NCBI RefSeq assembly: GCF_000277125.1
Contig: NC_016946.1
Span: forward strand, 1,612,001-1,676,000
DNA length: 64,000 nucleotides
Direction: 5' to 3'
Origin: Mycobacterium intracellulare ATCC 13950
GTDB taxonomy: Bacteria; Actinomycetota; Actinomycetes; Mycobacteriales; Mycobacteriaceae
In this document: positions 23,186-35,969 of the stretch, one piece after another
Layout of the letters: the number at the start of each line of letters is the position of its first letter
Numbering within the stretch: position 1 is the first letter of the stretch
Translations under genes and position numbers: made by a program
The notes under the pieces: generated by a model
The model's database searches: none
What the model was told of the DNA's origin: nothing
What the model saw: only the letters and a program-made list of their open reading frames with translations

Positions 23186-23629
23186 ATGAGCGCGCCCATG
23201 ACCGCCATGGTCGTGCTCGTCGTCGTGCTGGCGGCCGCCGTCGTTGCGTTGAGTTATCGGCTGTGGAAGCTGCGCCAGGGCGGCACGGCGGGGATCATGC
23301 GCGACGTTCCCGCGGTGGGCGGTCACGGCTGGCGGCATGGTGTAATCCGTTACCGCGGCGGCGAAGCCGCGTTCTACCGGCTCTCCAGCCTGCGACTGTG
23401 GCCGGACCGGCGGCTGAGCCGGCGAGGCGTTGAGATCGTGGCCCGGCGCGCGCCACGTGGCGACGAATTCGACATCATGACCGACGAGATCGTCGTCATC
23501 GAACTGCGCGACACGACCCAGGACCGCAGGTCTGGCTACGAGATCGCCTTCGACAAGGGTGCGCTGACCGCGTTCCTGTCGTGGCTGGAGTCGCGCCCGT
23601 CGCCGCGTTCCCGCCGGCGCAGCATCTAG
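23186..23629 (+). CDS. DUF2550 single-pass membrane protein
   Basis: 147 residues: one N-terminal membrane helix (about 6-24, AMVVLVVVLAAAVVALSY) and a basic cytoplasmic domain with WRHGVIRYRGGEAAFYRL and paired arginines. The family sits after atpC in mycobacteria (Rv1312) and has no established function. Spacing of 6 nt to atpC indicates co-transcription with ATP synthase. The basic C-terminus SPRSRRRSI might contact phospholipid or nucleic acid; no motif decides. Convergent with the cobalamin adenosyltransferase gene. Confidence 0.88.
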   Translation: MSAPMTAMVVLVVVLAAAVVALSYRLWKLRQGGTAGIMRDVPAVGGHGWRHGVIRYRGGEAAFYRLSSLRLWPDRRLSRRGVEIVARRAPRGDEFDIMTDEIVVIELRDTTQDRRSGYEIAFDKGALTAFLSWLESRPSPRSRRRSI

Positions 23630-23659
23630 CCCGCATCACCGAACGCCCTGCGGTGCCGG

Positions 23660-24244
23660 TTAACTCGTGGGGGCTTGCCCGCCGCCCGGCTTCCACAGCA
23701 CATCGCCGTCCGGGTTGGCCACGCGCGACAGGATGAAGAGCAGATCCGACAGGCGGTTCAGGTATTTCGCGGGCAGGATGTTGACCTGCTGCGGGGCGGC
23801 GTCGACCGCCGCCCACGCCGAGCGCTCGGCTCGGCGCACCACGGTGCGCGCCACGTGCAAGTACGCCGACAACGGCGAACCGCCCGGCAGCACAAAGGAA
23901 TTCAGCTTGGGCAACGACTCGTTATATGTGTCACACCACTTTTCGAGCCGGTCGATGTAGGGCTGGGTGACCCGCAAGGGCGGGTACTCGGGGTTTTCCA
24001 CCACCGGGGTGGACAGGTCCGCGCCGGCGTCGAAGAGGTCATTTTGGATCTGGCGTAACACGGCCTTGAGCTCGCCGTCGGGGTGACCGACGGCGACGGC
24101 GACGCCGATCGCCGAGTTGGCCTCATCGCAGTCGGCGTAGGCCACCAGGCGGGGGTCGGTTTTCGGGACCCGGGAGAAGTCACTCAATCCCGTGGTGCCG
24201 TCGTCGCCGGTCCGCGTGTAGATGCGGGTCAGGTGCACTGCCAT
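23660..24244 (-). CDS. Cob(I)alamin adenosyltransferase, PduO type
   Basis: Transfers the adenosyl group of ATP to cob(I)alamin to make coenzyme B12, the cofactor of methylmalonyl-CoA mutase. 194 residues of the PduO fold: N-terminal ATP motif [11 protein letters not shown], the helix motif [15 protein letters not shown] [15 protein letters not shown], and [13 protein letters not shown] near the C-terminus. Start ATG at 24244 begins [13 protein letters not shown] as in relatives. It is divergent from murA with 114 nt between starts. In M. tuberculosis an IS1557 copy lies beside this gene; none is present here. Confidence 0.95.
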   Translation of the reverse strand: MAVHLTRIYTRTGDDGTTGLSDFSRVPKTDPRLVAYADCDEANSAIGVAVAVGHPDGELKAVLRQIQNDLFDAGADLSTPVVENPEYPPLRVTQPYIDRLEKWCDTYNESLPKLNSFVLPGGSPLSAYLHVARTVVRRAERSAWAAVDAAPQQVNILPAKYLNRLSDLLFILSRVANPDGDVLWKPGGGQAPTS

Positions 24245-24358
24245 GAGCAAAACGGTACTGCGGCGCGTGTAGGGGCCAAGACTTGGCTCGTTGGCATACG
24301 GGCTCGCTGGCAAGCCGGCCGACTGACAAGCCGATACCGCTTCACTAGACTGACCCGG

Positions 24359-25612
24359 GTGGCTGAGCGATTCGTGGTGACCGGCGGCAACCGGTTGTCC
24401 GGCGAAGTCGCGGTGGGGGGCGCAAAGAACAGCGTGCTCAAGCTGATGGCCGCGGCGTTGTTGGCCGAAGGCACCAGCACCATCACCAATTGCCCCGACA
24501 TCCTCGACGTGCCGCTGATGGCCGAGGTGCTGCGCGGCCTCGGGGCAACCGTCGAACTCGACGGTGACGTCGCCCGGATCACCTCGCCCGACGAGCCGAA
24601 ATACGATGCCGACTTCGCGGCGGTGCGCCAGTTCCGGGCTTCGGTGTGCGTACTGGGCCCACTGGTCGGTCGGTGTAAGCGGGCCCGCGTCGCCCTTCCC
24701 GGCGGAGACGCGATCGGCTCGCGGCCGCTGGACATGCACCAGGCCGGCCTGCGCCAGCTGGGCGCGCAATGCAACATCGAACACGGATGCGTCGTGGCGC
24801 AGGCTGATACGTTGCGCGGCGCGGAGATTCAGTTGGAGTTTCCGTCGGTGGGCGCCACCGAGAACATCCTGATGGCCGCGGTCGTGGCCGAAGGCGTGAC
24901 CACGATCCACAACGCCGCGCGCGAACCCGACGTCGTCGACCTCTGCACGATGTTGAACCAGATGGGCGCGCAGGTCGAAGGCGCCGGTTCGCCGACGATG
25001 ACCATCACCGGCGTCCCGCGGCTGCACCCGACCGAACACCGCGTCATCGGGGATCGCATCGTCGCCGCCACGTGGGGCATCGCCGCCGCGATGACCCGCG
25101 GAGACATCTCGGTCACCGGTGTCGACCCGGCGCACCTGCAGGTGGTGCTGCACAAGCTGCACGACGCCGGCGCCACCGTCACCCAAACGGAAAGCAGCTT
25201 CCGGGTGGCCCAGTACGAGCGCCCGAAGGCCGTCAATGTCGCGACCCTGCCGTTTCCCGGGTTTCCCACCGACCTGCAGCCCATGGCGATCGCGCTGGCG
25301 TCGATCGCCGATGGCACGTCGATGATCACCGAGAACGTATTCGAGGCGCGCTTTCGTTTCGTCGAGGAAATGATCCGGCTGGGCGCCGACGCCCGCACCG
25401 ACGGGCACCATGCCGTCGTGCGTGGGCTGCCGCAATTGTCGAGCGCGCCGGTGTGGTGTTCGGACATCCGGGCCGGCGCCGGCCTGGTGTTGGCGGGGCT
25501 CGTCGCCGACGGCGACACCGAGGTTCACGACGTCTTCCACATCGATCGCGGCTACCCGTTGTTCGTGGAAAACCTGGCGATTTTGGGAGCGGAGATCGAG
25601 CGGGTAGAGTAA
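24359..25612 (+). CDS. murA: UDP-N-acetylglucosamine 1-carboxyvinyltransferase
   Basis: First committed step of peptidoglycan synthesis, adding enolpyruvate to UDP-GlcNAc. 417 residues of the EPSP-synthase fold with [13 protein letters not shown] near the start. The usual catalytic-loop cysteine (C115 in E. coli) is replaced by aspartate: D117 in [10 protein letters not shown]. This substitution is known to give intrinsic fosfomycin resistance in mycobacteria. GTG 24359 gives [15 protein letters not shown]; upstream in-frame starts would run into the divergent promoter. The rRNA operon promoters follow directly, so murA transcription may feed into it. Confidence 0.98.
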   Translation: MAERFVVTGGNRLSGEVAVGGAKNSVLKLMAAALLAEGTSTITNCPDILDVPLMAEVLRGLGATVELDGDVARITSPDEPKYDADFAAVRQFRASVCVLGPLVGRCKRARVALPGGDAIGSRPLDMHQAGLRQLGAQCNIEHGCVVAQADTLRGAEIQLEFPSVGATENILMAAVVAEGVTTIHNAAREPDVVDLCTMLNQMGAQVEGAGSPTMTITGVPRLHPTEHRVIGDRIVAATWGIAAAMTRGDISVTGVDPAHLQVVLHKLHDAGATVTQTESSFRVAQYERPKAVNVATLPFPGFPTDLQPMAIALASIADGTSMITENVFEARFRFVEEMIRLGADARTDGHHAVVRGLPQLSSAPVWCSDIRAGAGLVLAGLVADGDTEVHDVFHIDRGYPLFVENLAILGAEIERVE

Positions 25613-25970
25613 CCAAAGTCAGTGCCCCACAAGCGCGATCACCGACGCGAAGGTGGACGAGAGCGGGGCCTTGACTCCCTCGCTGGATTGGTACTAGCCT
25701 GGCACGGCTGCTCCCGACTCGGTCTCTGGAAGACCAAAACTGGGAGTTGACTCCACTGCCGGACTTGTATTAAGCTGGCAGGGTTGCCCCAAAACGGGCG
25801 AAACAAGTGTTGTTTGAGAACTCAATAGTGTGTTTGGTCTTTTTATTTGTTGTTGTTTTTTTGGCCATACCTAGCACTCCCCGTGTGTGGGTATGGCAAT
25901 TTTTGATGCCAGTTATTTGGTGTCTTGTCAGGTATCTCTGATTTGAAATTCACCTCGTTCATCGAGGAGT
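25613..25970 (+). promoter_or_regulatory. rRNA operon promoter and leader region
   Basis: 358 nt with two similar promoter blocks. Block 1: TTGACT at 25671-25676 and TACTAG at 25692-25697. Block 2: TTGACT at 25747-25752 and TATTAA at 25768-25773. Both have 15-nt spacers and share the surrounding context (CTCC..GCCGGA..TTGTAnTA..CTGGCA). Then follow the antitermination-like leader GTTTGAGAACTCAATAGTG (25812 onwards), a U-rich run, and an 8-bp stem GCCATACC (25864-25871) / GGTATGGC (25890-25897) likely used in pre-rRNA processing. This matches the P1/PCL1 arrangement of slow growers. Confidence 0.85.
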
Positions 25971-30900
<4,930 letters not shown>

Positions 30901-30983
30901 ATCGCAACCACAGTCCATTTCGGCGGCATTTTGCCGCTGGAAGCTTGAACACCGCACCCCCCACCAAACAAATTTAAATAGAG

Positions 30984-31098
30984 TTACGGCGGCCACAGCG
31001 ACAGGGAAACGCCCGGTCCCATTCCGAACCCGGAAGCTAAGCCTGTCAGCGCCGATGATACTGCCCATACGGGTGGAAAAGTAGGACACCGCCGAACA
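30984..31098 (+). rRNA. rrf: 5S ribosomal RNA
   Basis: 115 nt from TTACGGCGGCCACAGCGACA to GACACCGCCGAACA, with the paired ends CGGCGG/CCGCCG and the conserved loop CCCATTCCGAACCCGGAAG. It completes the 16S-23S-5S order of a single rRNA operon. Confidence 0.97.
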
Positions 31099-31103
31099 TA
31101 CAC

Positions 31104-31135
31104 AAAAACACCCCCGGCAACGGGGGTGTTTTTGC
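31104..31135 (+). terminator. Intrinsic terminator of the rRNA operon
   Basis: A 13-bp stem AAAAACACCCCCG (31104-31116) with CGGGGGTGTTTTT (31121-31133) closed by a GCAA loop, ending in a T run. It starts 6 nt after 5S. This is one of the few textbook-strength intrinsic terminators in the window. Confidence 0.93.
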
Positions 31136-31332
31136 ATTCGTAGCCAAAACCACTGGCGCACAGGGATTTACACCGGCATGCGGGATCGCAGCGTCCCGTG
31201 TCCGTAAGCCGGCGACGCGGTACGCGCGGTCGACGGGCCACGGTGGAGCCGGGGGTGCAGCGCCCTCCGCGATGCCAACGGCGGTGCGCTGAGCCGGATC
31301 TCGACCCGATTGCTCGGGACGTTGTTGCTCGG

Positions 31333-32508
31333 CTAGCCGGCAAACGGCGGGCGGGCCATCACCGTCGGGCGGATCCCGTAGCGCGGGCCGGCGCCGGTCG
31401 AACCCCCGCCGACACCCGCCAGCGGCATACCGCCCAACAGGTTTCCGGGTCCCGATGTCTCGGGAGTGGTGATGAAGCGGCTGACCGGAATCGACGAGGC
31501 TCCGGAGGCGACCGCCGGGCCCGCCGCGGAGGTCCAGGCGGGGGGCACGGAGAGGCCGCCGACCGGCGCCGCAGAAGCCAAAGTCGCCGATATGGCGCCG
31601 CCGCCACCGGTCAGCCCGCGCAGCGATGCGCCCACGGCGGGCAGGCTCGCGGCGGCCTTCGCTCCCTCACTGGCGGCCTTGGCTGCGGGAGCCAAACCCT
31701 TTGAGAGCGATAGGAAGTGGGTCGACATCCCGGTAACGCGATACATCATCGCGAGGGTGTTCTGGGCAGGGCTGGCGTATTCGGCCCACATGTCGAACAC
31801 GGGGTTCTGTTCCAGCACGTCGGTGATCGGCGGCAGTTCCGTGTTCGCCGCCGCGGGCGACGACAGTGCCTGCAGTGTGGGCGGTACCGAGGACAGCAAC
31901 TGTGACTGTGCCGACTCCGCCCCGGCCGAGGTGCCGGCCGCCTGAGCGACCGAGGCCGCCTGCATGGCCTCGCCGGCCGGATTGGTGGTCTCCGCCGGCC
32001 GGGTGAACGGTGTCACCTGGGTGACCGGCGCGGCCTGACCCGCGTAGCCGTACATCGCCGTAGCGTCTTGCGCCCACATTTCGGCGTATTGCGTCTCGAG
32101 CTGAACGATCAGCGGCGTGTTTTGGCCCAGGACATTGGTCGACACCGCCTGTACGAGTTGGGCGCGGTTGGCTTCGATCAGCGGTGGGGGCACCGTGGCG
32201 GCAAACGCCGCTTCGTAGGCGCCCGCCGCGGCCCTGGCCGAAACGGCGGCCTGTTCGGCCTGCATGGCGGTGGTGCGCATCCACGCCACATAGGGTTTGG
32301 CGGCCTCGGCCATCTGGGCCGAGGCCGGGCCCATCCACTCTTCGCTCACCAGTTGCGTGATGATCCTGTCGTAGTCGTTGGCCGCGGAATCCAACTCCGC
32401 GGCCAACAGATTCCAGGCCCACGCCGCGGCCATCATCGAGGCCGAGCCCGGGCCGGAATACATGCGCTCCGAATGGATCTCCGGGGGTAACGCTCCGAAA
32501 TCCAGCAC
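31333..32508 (-). CDS. PPE family protein, SVP subfamily
   Basis: 391 residues. The N-terminal PPE domain (1 to about 175) starts MLDFGALPPEIHSERMYSGPG, with the Pro-Pro-Glu at 8-10 and the WxG-like turn EEWMGPAS; the C-terminal part has GGLSVPPAW, the SVP signature, and the conserved end GPRYGIRPTVM. PPE proteins are exported through type VII (ESX) systems as dimers with PE partners and localise to the cell envelope. It follows the PE gene by 12 nt and is certainly its partner. GTG start at 32508. No ESX genes are nearby, so the pair must use a secretion system encoded elsewhere. Not seen at this place in M. tuberculosis. Confidence 0.93.
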   Translation of the reverse strand: MLDFGALPPEIHSERMYSGPGSASMMAAAWAWNLLAAELDSAANDYDRIITQLVSEEWMGPASAQMAEAAKPYVAWMRTTAMQAEQAAVSARAAAGAYEAAFAATVPPPLIEANRAQLVQAVSTNVLGQNTPLIVQLETQYAEMWAQDATAMYGYAGQAAPVTQVTPFTRPAETTNPAGEAMQAASVAQAAGTSAGAESAQSQLLSSVPPTLQALSSPAAANTELPPITDVLEQNPVFDMWAEYASPAQNTLAMMYRVTGMSTHFLSLSKGLAPAAKAASEGAKAAASLPAVGASLRGLTGGGGAISATLASAAPVGGLSVPPAWTSAAGPAVASGASSIPVSRFITTPETSGPGNLLGGMPLAGVGGGSTGAGPRYGIRPTVMARPPFAG

Positions 32509-32520
32509 GTCGCACCCGCC

Positions 32521-32820
32521 TCAGCTGGACGCGGCGGCGTTGATGGCTTCGGTTGCCGCATATGAGCCGGCGCCGAAGTGCAGCATTCTCACGAAGCTGT
32601 CGTGAATCACCGTGGCCTGGGCGCAGACGGTCTGATACATCTGGGCGTGCGTGGCGAACTGCGCGGCAACCAGCACGGAGACCTCATCGGTTGCCGCGGG
32701 AACCACGCCCATCGTCGGCGCCGATGCCGCTGCATTCTGTGCGGCCAGCGCCGAGCCGATGGCAGCCAAGTTCTGGGCTGCGGCGGTTAACGCTTCGGGC
32801 TGGGTGGTCACGAACGACAC
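32521..32820 (-). CDS. PE family protein
   Basis: 99 residues, a complete PE domain with no extension: MSFVTTQPEALTAAAQNLAA, two long helices, and near the C-terminus Y-A-A-T-E, which fits the YxxxD/E export signal of type VII substrates. GAGGAGAG lies before the GTG start. It is first gene of the PE-PPE pair and would form a helical bundle with the downstream product. Its upstream region is AT-rich and shared with the divergent second PPE gene. Confidence 0.94.
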   Translation of the reverse strand: MSFVTTQPEALTAAAQNLAAIGSALAAQNAAASAPTMGVVPAATDEVSVLVAAQFATHAQMYQTVCAQATVIHDSFVRMLHFGAGSYAATEAINAAASS

Positions 32821-33186
32821 GGTGATTCTCTCCTCGCTGGTTCCGATTCAACGGTGCTGAACGGCCGCTGAAAGCCGCTCCACCGCGAGGTTAAGGGCTG
32901 CGCGCCCAATAGTGTATTGCTAAAGACAAGTGTTCATCTTCAGCTAGATTCAGTTCATATCTGTGAACTCATATGTACATATATGTTCTTACGATCACAT
33001 ATGTGTACAAACGTCCACTCATAAGAGATGACCGCCGTGCCCGAGGATCGGCATCGCGTTCGTGATTCGACGGCCGACGCCGGCGGCTGCGCTGGACGGT
33101 ACCCGCGCACAAGTATCTGACCACAGTTTCGGGGGGCGTCGGCGCGCGTGCGACAGCCGTCGCCGACAAGACGAGGGGACCACTTA
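32821..33186. promoter_or_regulatory. AT-rich divergent promoter region with palindromes between PE and PPE genes
   Basis: 366 nt with no convincing gene. The middle (about 32920-33010) is strikingly AT-rich for this genome and holds three inverted repeats: AGTTCA-6 nt-TGAACT (32952-32969), the perfect 12-bp palindrome ATATGTACATAT (32971-32982), and CACATATGTG (32996-33005). Such sequences suit binding by regulators or AT-preferring nucleoid proteins such as Lsr2 or EspR. A 66-codon open frame on the minus strand here is judged chance. Confidence 0.6.
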
Positions 33187-34341
33187 GTGGATTACGGGGC
33201 GCTTCCGCCGGAGGTCAACTCCGGGCGGATGTACGTCGGTGCGGGTTCGGGGCCGATGCTGGCGGCCGCCGCAGCCTGGGACGGGTTGGCCATCGAGCTG
33301 TACACCACCGCGGCCTCCTACGGTTCGTTGATCGCCGAACTCACCGGCGCGTGGCTGGGTCCGGCGTCGGCGACGATGGCCGCCGCCTCGGCCCCCTACG
33401 TGGCGTGGCTCACCGCGACCGCCGCACACGCCGAACAGACGGCGGTCCAGGCGAAGGCCGCCGCGGGGGCCTACGAGGCGGCGTTCGCGATGACGGTTCC
33501 GCCACCGGTGATCGCGGCCAACCGCGCCCAGTTGATGATGCTGATCGCGACGAATTTCTTCGGCCAGAACCTGCCCGCGATCGCGGCCACCGAGGCCCAC
33601 TACGCCGAGATGTGGGCCCAGGACGCGGCCGCGATGTATGGCTACGCCGCGGCGTCGGCCGGCGCCTCGGCGTTGCCCCCGTTCGACCAGCCGCCCTCCA
33701 CCACCAACCCGGCGGGGGAGGGCGGTCAAGCGGCCGCGGTCGCCCATGCCGCCGACACGGCGGCCGAAACAAGCACGCAACCCGGTGCCTCCACCTCGGG
33801 GTTAGCAAACCCAACGTTGGTCTCCAGCGCAGTGGTGGAAGGCTCGTCAGGGGCATCCGAATCGTCGGCATCGGAGTCCTGGAAAAAGTTGACCTCGTTG
33901 TATACCAACCACCTTGGTATGGCCTACAACCACGCGGGCGACTGGGAGCACATGATGAAGATCTGGGAAGGCGTGATGCCGGCCGCCGGTGACGGCCAAG
34001 CCGCGACGGCCGCGGCCACCTTGCGCGGTGTGGGAGGAACGCTCGGCGGTGGCCCGGTGTCCTCGGGTGGGTCCTCGCCCGTGTCGGCGGGTCTGGGCAG
34101 GGCGGCCACGGTGGGTCACTTGTCGGTGCCGCAGAGTTGGGCCGCCGCGGCTCCGGCGGCAAGCGCGGACACAGCCGCGCCGGCGGTCAGCACCGTCGGC
34201 GCCGGCGCCGAAGCCAAGGGAAGCGGGTTGCTCCGCGGCATCCCGCTGTCGGGCACGGGCCGGGGAGCCGGGGGCAAGATCGTCGGGCAGCGTTACGGGT
34301 TCCGCCCGATGGTGGTAGCCCGGCACGTGGTGGGCGGATAA
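33187..34341 (+). CDS. PPE family protein, SVP subfamily
   Basis: 384 residues beginning [23 protein letters not shown] at 7-9, the WLGPAS turn, then an SVP C-terminal region with [10 protein letters not shown] and the end [13 protein letters not shown]. Between lies a Ser/Ala/Gly/Thr-rich linker. Start is the GTG at 33187, which aligns with other PPE N-termini and has GAGGGG upstream; an in-frame GTG at 33148 would add 13 arginine-rich residues before the PPE domain. No PE partner is adjacent on its strand, so it may share the divergent PE protein or one encoded elsewhere. The N-terminal half closely resembles the neighbouring PPE, suggesting local duplication. Confidence 0.92.
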   Translation: MDYGALPPEVNSGRMYVGAGSGPMLAAAAAWDGLAIELYTTAASYGSLIAELTGAWLGPASATMAAASAPYVAWLTATAAHAEQTAVQAKAAAGAYEAAFAMTVPPPVIAANRAQLMMLIATNFFGQNLPAIAATEAHYAEMWAQDAAAMYGYAAASAGASALPPFDQPPSTTNPAGEGGQAAAVAHAADTAAETSTQPGASTSGLANPTLVSSAVVEGSSGASESSASESWKKLTSLYTNHLGMAYNHAGDWEHMMKIWEGVMPAAGDGQAATAAATLRGVGGTLGGGPVSSGGSSPVSAGLGRAATVGHLSVPQSWAAAAPAASADTAAPAVSTVGAGAEAKGSGLLRGIPLSGTGRGAGGKIVGQRYGFRPMVVARHVVGG

Positions 34342-34371
34342 ACGCTCAGGTCGCCGAAGGCGCCGGATGGC

Positions 34372-35085
34372 CTACTTGCCGGACGTGAACCAGGCCACCT
34401 TGGCCTGCCACGATCGCGCGGATCCGTAGGCGAAGCCGATGGCGCTCAGGCAGGCGCACAACCAGACGGGCAAGGCGATGTCCGTGCCCGCCCAGGCGGT
34501 GCCGATTTGAATCACGCTCGCCGCCACCCCGAATCCCGCCGAGATCAGGTAGAGGTCGACGGTCGTCGTTGAGCGGGGATCCGTCCGCAGGATCAGCAGC
34601 ACTCGCCCGGCGTAGGAGAGCAGGTAGATCATCAGGGCGCCCAGGACCAGCCAGTAAGCCAGCAGCCAGAAGTCGGCGGGGGCCGCGAAGAAGTCGAGGT
34701 GATGGCCCTCGTCGGCGATGACGAACAGAACCACCAGCAGCGGAACCGCGATGCGTAGCGGGCGCGTGACGTGCTTGCGCAACAGCTCGCTCTCGTGGGC
34801 TTCGTCGACCAGGCGGATGAGCCCATGGCGGATGATCGCCGTCACCGCGAAGATCCAGCAGATGTGTCCGAGCAGGTGTTGCACGTTCCACAGCCCGAAG
34901 ACGCGGTGTAGCGGGGGTCCGAGCGCGGCCGCGGCCCAGTGCGACATCAGCAGCACCGCGCAGCCATGCAGTGCGATGTTGCGGGTGGCGCCGGCCTCCC
35001 ATCGGGAGCGCCAGGTGTAACGCCGGATCCACAGGCTGCACAGAAGGGCGGCCAAGGTGACGACGATGAGTGCGGTTTTGATCAT
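34372..35085 (-). CDS. Polytopic membrane protein, MAB_1171c-like
   Basis: 237 residues with about seven hydrophobic segments (roughly 4-22, 40-58, 65-88, 110-128, 137-160, 172-195, 202-222). Charged residues are concentrated in short loops; histidines occur in HSWAA-like and GHICWIF segments. The pattern resembles actinobacterial proteins annotated as MAB_1171c family putative transporters, which typically lie beside a small HTH regulator, as here (22 nt downstream of one). Function unknown; the transporter label is a guess of the databases rather than an experiment. It ends 30 nt from the convergent PPE gene. Confidence 0.75.
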   Translation of the reverse strand: MIKTALIVVTLAALLCSLWIRRYTWRSRWEAGATRNIALHGCAVLLMSHWAAAALGPPLHRVFGLWNVQHLLGHICWIFAVTAIIRHGLIRLVDEAHESELLRKHVTRPLRIAVPLLVVLFVIADEGHHLDFFAAPADFWLLAYWLVLGALMIYLLSYAGRVLLILRTDPRSTTTVDLYLISAGFGVAASVIQIGTAWAGTDIALPVWLCACLSAIGFAYGSARSWQAKVAWFTSGK

Positions 35086-35107
35086 CCAAACGGTCCGGCA
35101 GTGCCGC

Positions 35108-35416
35108 TCAGACGGGCGGACTGTTGGGATCGGGGCGAAGGTCGCGCAGCCTGGGCGGGCCGGTCTGGGACTCCAGGTACTCGGTGACCGAGTCGGGGTC
35201 GATCAGACCGTAGCGGACCTGCAGGTCGACCGGGTTCAACCCCAAATACTTGGCCGCCCTGATCAGGTTGTCGGCGGTGATCAGCCTGCCCTCGCGAGCC
35301 GCCTTGTAGTACGCGGACTTGCGGTAGCCGAACGCTTCGTAGACCTCAGTGGCCGCCAGGGGTCTACCGACCAGATACGGCAGCACCACCGCCGGATCCT
35401 TCGCACTGTCGTCCAC
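35108..35416 (-). CDS. Small HTH-like putative DNA-binding protein
   Basis: 102 residues. The central part, about 18-70, has the helix-turn-helix appearance of Xre/Cro or immunity-repressor proteins: LAATEVYEAFGYRKSAYYKA then LITADNLIRAAKYLGLNPVD. The C-terminus is proline/arginine rich. It is the promoter-proximal gene of a two-gene unit with the membrane protein. An operator-type site would be expected just upstream of 35416, but none is obvious. Alternative reading: an accessory protein of the membrane partner rather than a regulator. Confidence 0.75.
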   Translation of the reverse strand: MDDSAKDPAVVLPYLVGRPLAATEVYEAFGYRKSAYYKAAREGRLITADNLIRAAKYLGLNPVDLQVRYGLIDPDSVTEYLESQTGPPRLRDLRPDPNSPPV

Positions 35417-35477
35417 AAATATGGACGATAGCGTCGTACGACGGACCTCGCAAAAGAAACGCGACCACCGCCGGCGG

Positions 35478-35969
35478 TCAGTCGAACAGCGTTGCGCAAC
35501 TGTGGGTCTTTTCCAGATCCAGCAGGGCGCGCTTGCGCTGCAGGCCGCCGCCGTAGCCGGTGAGGCTGCCGTTCGAGCCGATCACCCGGTGGCAGGGCAC
35601 CACGATCGCGATCGGATTGTGCCCGTTGGCCAATCCCACGGCGCGCGCGGACCCCGGAGCGCCGATCTGCTCGGCGATCCATCCGTATGACCTCGTCTCC
35701 CCATAGGGAATCGTCAGCAACGCCTTCCATACGCGCCGCTGGAACTCGGAGCCGTGCAGGTCGAACTCGAAATCGAAGTCGGTGCGCTCGCCGGCGAAAT
35801 AGGCGGCCAGCTGCTCGACGGCGGCGCCGAACGCCCGCGGGTTCGGCGACCAGCCGGCGCGGCTCGGCTCATAGGTCTGGTCGACCATCCGTAGGTTCGT
35901 CAATACGGAGCCGCGACCGGCCAGGGTCAGCAATCCGATGGGGCTGTCGATGGTGCGGTACTCGATCAT
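35478..35969 (-). CDS. ogt: Methylated-DNA-protein cysteine methyltransferase
   Basis: Suicide repair protein that takes the methyl group from O6-methylguanine. 163 residues with acceptor cysteine C126 in IVVPCHRVIG, the Asn hinge region GLANGHNP and the DNA-binding arginine helix SARAVG. ATG 35969 overlaps the stop of the upstream ada-alkA gene (ATGA), so both alkylation-repair genes are translated as a coupled pair. Confidence 0.97.
   Translation of the reverse strand: MIEYRTIDSPIGLLTLAGRGSVLTNLRMVDQTYEPSRAGWSPNPRAFGAAVEQLAAYFAGERTDFDFEFDLHGSEFQRRVWKALLTIPYGETRSYGWIAEQIGAPGSARAVGLANGHNPIAIVVPCHRVIGSNGSLTGYGGGLQRKRALLDLEKTHSCATLFD

Noticed and set aside
32969..33169. 66-codon minus-strand frame in the PE/PPE intergenic region
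   Set aside because: Ends in a Tyr/Ile/Val run from the AT-rich palindromes, has no ribosome site and no similarity to known small proteins.
34342..35416. Toxin-antitoxin call for the HTH and membrane protein pair
   Set aside because: No toxin fold is recognisable and the membrane protein is too large for a small-peptide toxin. Kept as an unassigned cassette.
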